Below are positions 9,026 to 10,983 of a stretch of 10,983 nucleotides of DNA, one piece after another; the stretch's first letter is position 1; the number at the start of each line of letters is the position of its first letter. The notes under the pieces are model-generated. The model was not told where the DNA came from, did not search any database, and worked only from the letters and a program-made list of their open reading frames with translations. The stretch is taken from positions 1 through 10,983 of the forward strand of contig JNET01028271.1 in assembly GCA_000697455.1 (NCBI GenBank), read 5' to 3'. The position numbers were made by a program, and so were the translations under genes. This DNA comes from Basidiobolus heterosporus B8920 (taxonomy: Eukaryota; Basidiobolomycota; Basidiobolomycetes; Basidiobolales; Basidiobolaceae).

Positions 9026-10300
9026 TGTTGAGATTCACATAATTTAGCACCTAATTATTCATACTTGATCTCACCCTTATTATATTTACTTAGCAATTTC
9101 CTCTCCCCCAAAATTCACACTAGGGCTTTACTTAGAATATTTTCACTAACTTAGAAGTACCCAGAATACTTGACTTTCTCAAACATGTCCAAATGACCTC
9201 AAACTTTGCACACATGCTCCTGGAACCTCTCTTATTACACTCTACATGTTGCTTTGCTTACTTCTTGACAAAAGTACAAAGATCAACTTTACATTCCATG
9301 AATCTAAAAGTAAAAACCACATATTCTTCTGTTTTTTAAATCACTTGCAATGATTCCAAGAATCTCACAGCAGGTTATGGGCCCCAGGCTTACACTCTCT
9401 GAAATGTCCACTGCTGCTATTACTGGAACTCTTTCTCCTGCTGAAAAGTTTAATGATACCAACTATCAGCTCAAAGATGAAAACCAAAATGAAGCTGCAA
9501 GAAGGAAGTCTTTGGGATATTGTTACAGGATAAGAAGAACAACATCAAGGAGCTCAAGAAGATGCTTCATTGTACTTAAAGAAGGAGCTAAGTGCCTTGA
9601 ACTTCATTTGTCTTAATGTTTAAGATAAATTACTTATCTAATGTGCACAAGCCAAAACCACCAAGAATACCTGGAAAGCCTTAGAAGACACCTAGCAAGC
9701 TAGTTCTGCTGCTGATAAGATATACTTGAGAAGAAAATTTCTTATCATCAAGATGCATGCTGAAGAAGATGAAAAATCCTTAACAAACAGAATGACAACT
9801 TTGGTTGATGAAATAGATTTAATTGGGGTATCTGCAAGAGATCAAGACATTATAGTTACACTCCTTAATAGCCTGCTGGTAAGTTTCAGAGCCTTGTAAT
9901 GGTTCTAGAGTCTAGAACAGAAGATTTGACCGCAAGTTACATTTATGGAAGATTGCTGGATCAAGATTTGTGGAAATCAGATACCTGCCAAAAAGGAGAT
10001 GAGAATGCCCTATTAAGCAATGGAAGGCTTTCCTATAAGGGTACAAGGTACTATAAGAAGAAAAATTACATATATTGTGATTACTGTAAATGGACTGGCT
10101 ATCTGAGTAAAGATCCTGGAAATGATTAGAAAGAGAAGGAAAGAAGACTGAATCTGGAAATGTTGTTGCAATTGGTGACCTACTGCATATATCTGCACTA
10201 TCTATGACCACAAACAAGGATTCTCAGACATGATACATAGATTCTGGAGCTACCTAACACTTCACAAATCAAAAAGAATGGCTTATCTATTGAAATTACT
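9026..10300 (+). mobile_element. Ty1/copia-type retrotransposon fossil: 5' LTR, PBS, gag, start of protease
   Basis: The 347-bp 5' LTR (9026-9372) runs from TGTTGAGATTCACA to CTCACAGCA. The primer-binding site follows at once (9373-9388, GGTTATGGGCCCCAGG). It is almost the Drosophila copia site, which pairs with the anticodon region of initiator tRNA-Met and uses a half tRNA as primer. The gag-like region begins near 9403 with a copia-style start ('FNDTNYQL') and continues through a UBN2-type core (about 9750-9950; KMHAEEDEKSL and IVTLLNSLL are typical). It ends in a zinc-knuckle-like stretch (about 10075-10125). A protease active-site motif, Asp-Ser-Gly-Ala-Thr, lies at 10240-10254. Integrase, reverse transcriptase and a 3' LTR are not in the window. 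This is a fossil: it is broken with several breaks, and moderately old judging by the state of gag against a well-kept LTR. Confidence 0.85.
9373..9388 (+). other. primer-binding site, half-tRNA-iMet type
   Basis: GGTTATGGGCCCCAGG starts at the base after the LTR end. It complements the anticodon stem-loop of initiator tRNA-Met (CUGGGCCCAUAACC) except for one extra C. Drosophila copia and some relatives use this internal part of the tRNA rather than its 3' end. Confidence 0.75.
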
Positions 10301-10983
10301 TGGGGAGAAATATGGGTCTGGCCAGTAATTGAACCTGGGACCTCCTTAACCCTATGAAAATTAATTTTGTCAGATCCGGATTTGATCTGGATCTGATTTG
10401 TGTGATCCTGCCATAAAGTTGTTAGGTCAATGGCTAGTTGTTAATTATTAGGTGAGCTGCTGGTTTTTTGATGGTTTTATGATGGTATTCATGCGGTATT
10501 TATCCAGCAGCTATACATCCATTAATTTCATTAAAATGGTGCTGTCCCATCACATTTATATAGTGGTATTCCTGCGTTATGCATTCAAATATTTTTATTT
10601 ATTCAGTATTCCACTGTTCCACCTTTCTCCCACCTATTATTCCACTCATAATGAGTGTGAAAAAATACTAAATATTTGCTCTTGCTCACCTCTACATATG
10701 CACAAATTTGATTCAACAAGCACAATTCAACTACATCTACATACTTCCCTTCCATACACACATTGGCAAAATTACTATACATGCTGTATCTTTTATAACA
10801 CATGCACTTTGCTAGTAAATGGTACCTTGCAATGGTGGAAACCATGATGAGTTGTTGTACTTGCACAAATACTTGCTGTGTATTCAGCCAAAATATGCCT
10901 CTTGATATTTGAATATTGGTTTGGTTACTATGTTGCTTACTATGACTAGAAAATACTATACCACGTCCAAAGCTAAATAGCTG
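10301..10983. other. unassigned repeat-like tail of the window
   Basis: No gene is supportable. Between 10330 and 10365 there is a tRNA-like box read on the minus strand (GGTTCAATTAC, 10334-10324) and TTAACCCTATGAAAA (10347-10361), which matches the left end of the 199-bp insert at 8202. A near-perfect dyad lies at 10371-10395. Two related blocks, GGTATTCATGCGGTAT (near 10485) and GGTATTCCTGCGTTAT (near 10564), together with CTGGTTTTTT near 10460, share the CTGGT/GGTATTC vocabulary of that insert. From about 10600 the sequence is AT-rich. Open frames exist on both strands (for example 10603-10866 minus), but they start at non-ATG codons and resemble nothing I know. Confidence 0.45.
10371..10395. 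repeat. 11-bp inverted repeat with 3-base loop
   Basis: CAGATCCGGAT, TTG, ATCTGGATCTG: the arms pair at 10 of 11 positions, and the eleventh can form a G-U pair in RNA. It lies within the repeat-like tail, shortly after the tRNA-like box. It could be a hairpin end of a mobile element or a chance dyad. Confidence 0.6.

Noticed and set aside
10452-10866. Long open frames on both strands at the right end (131 and 87 codons).
   Set aside because: Both begin at non-ATG codons, have low-complexity composition and overlap each other in AT-rich repeat-like sequence. No family features are visible.
7376-10983. A CRISPR array or prokaryotic defence locus.
   Set aside because: The repeats are long LTRs of a retrotransposon family, and the surrounding genes have spliceosomal introns and a U1 snRNA, so the DNA is eukaryotic.

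Overview
The window looks like nuclear DNA from a filamentous or early-diverging fungus. Three things support this. The introns are short (55-90 nt), with GT-AG ends and, in one case, a perfect TACTAAC branch site. Two protein families are fungal in character (a Gpc1-type glycerophosphocholine acyltransferase and an RTA1-like membrane protein). A U1 snRNA of about 164 nt has the ordinary four-stem form rather than the giant form of budding yeast. I cannot place the species.

Left half (1-5407). A small secreted cysteine-containing protein gene runs off the left edge on the minus strand (1-236). After a gene-free stretch comes a membrane-anchored protein of unknown function (947-1654, minus). 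It is divergent from GPC1 (1922-3181, plus) across a 267-bp shared promoter. GPC1 faces a four-exon secreted type-B carboxylesterase (3564-5407, minus). In the 382-bp gap between their 3' ends lies a complete-looking U1 snRNA gene on the minus strand (3259-3422), only 141 nt past the esterase stop codon.

Middle (5408-7375). A gene-free stretch of about 1 kb separates the esterase from a divergent three-exon RTA1-like gene (6438-7375). It holds a TATA box for each gene, a 13-bp tandem duplication touching the esterase TATA box, a cluster of CGG/CCG dyads and a five-copy 8-bp minisatellite. The two genes could share regulation. This is inferred from layout only.

Right third (7376-10983). No host gene is recognisable here. 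The region is a graveyard of Ty1/copia-type LTR elements of one family: an old LTR-plus-gag fragment (from 7881), a solo LTR with a perfect 5-bp target duplication (8524-8871), and a degraded copy with LTR, primer-binding site, gag and the start of protease (9026 to about 10300). The primer-binding site is of the half-tRNA-iMet type known from Drosophila copia. A 199-bp insert with imperfect terminal inverted repeats sits inside the old gag fragment, and sequence resembling its left end recurs near 10350. The last 680 bp hold a tRNA-like box and a strong dyad but no supportable gene.

The main finding is the U1 snRNA gene and its tight placement. I saw no convincing sign of an undescribed multi-gene system.
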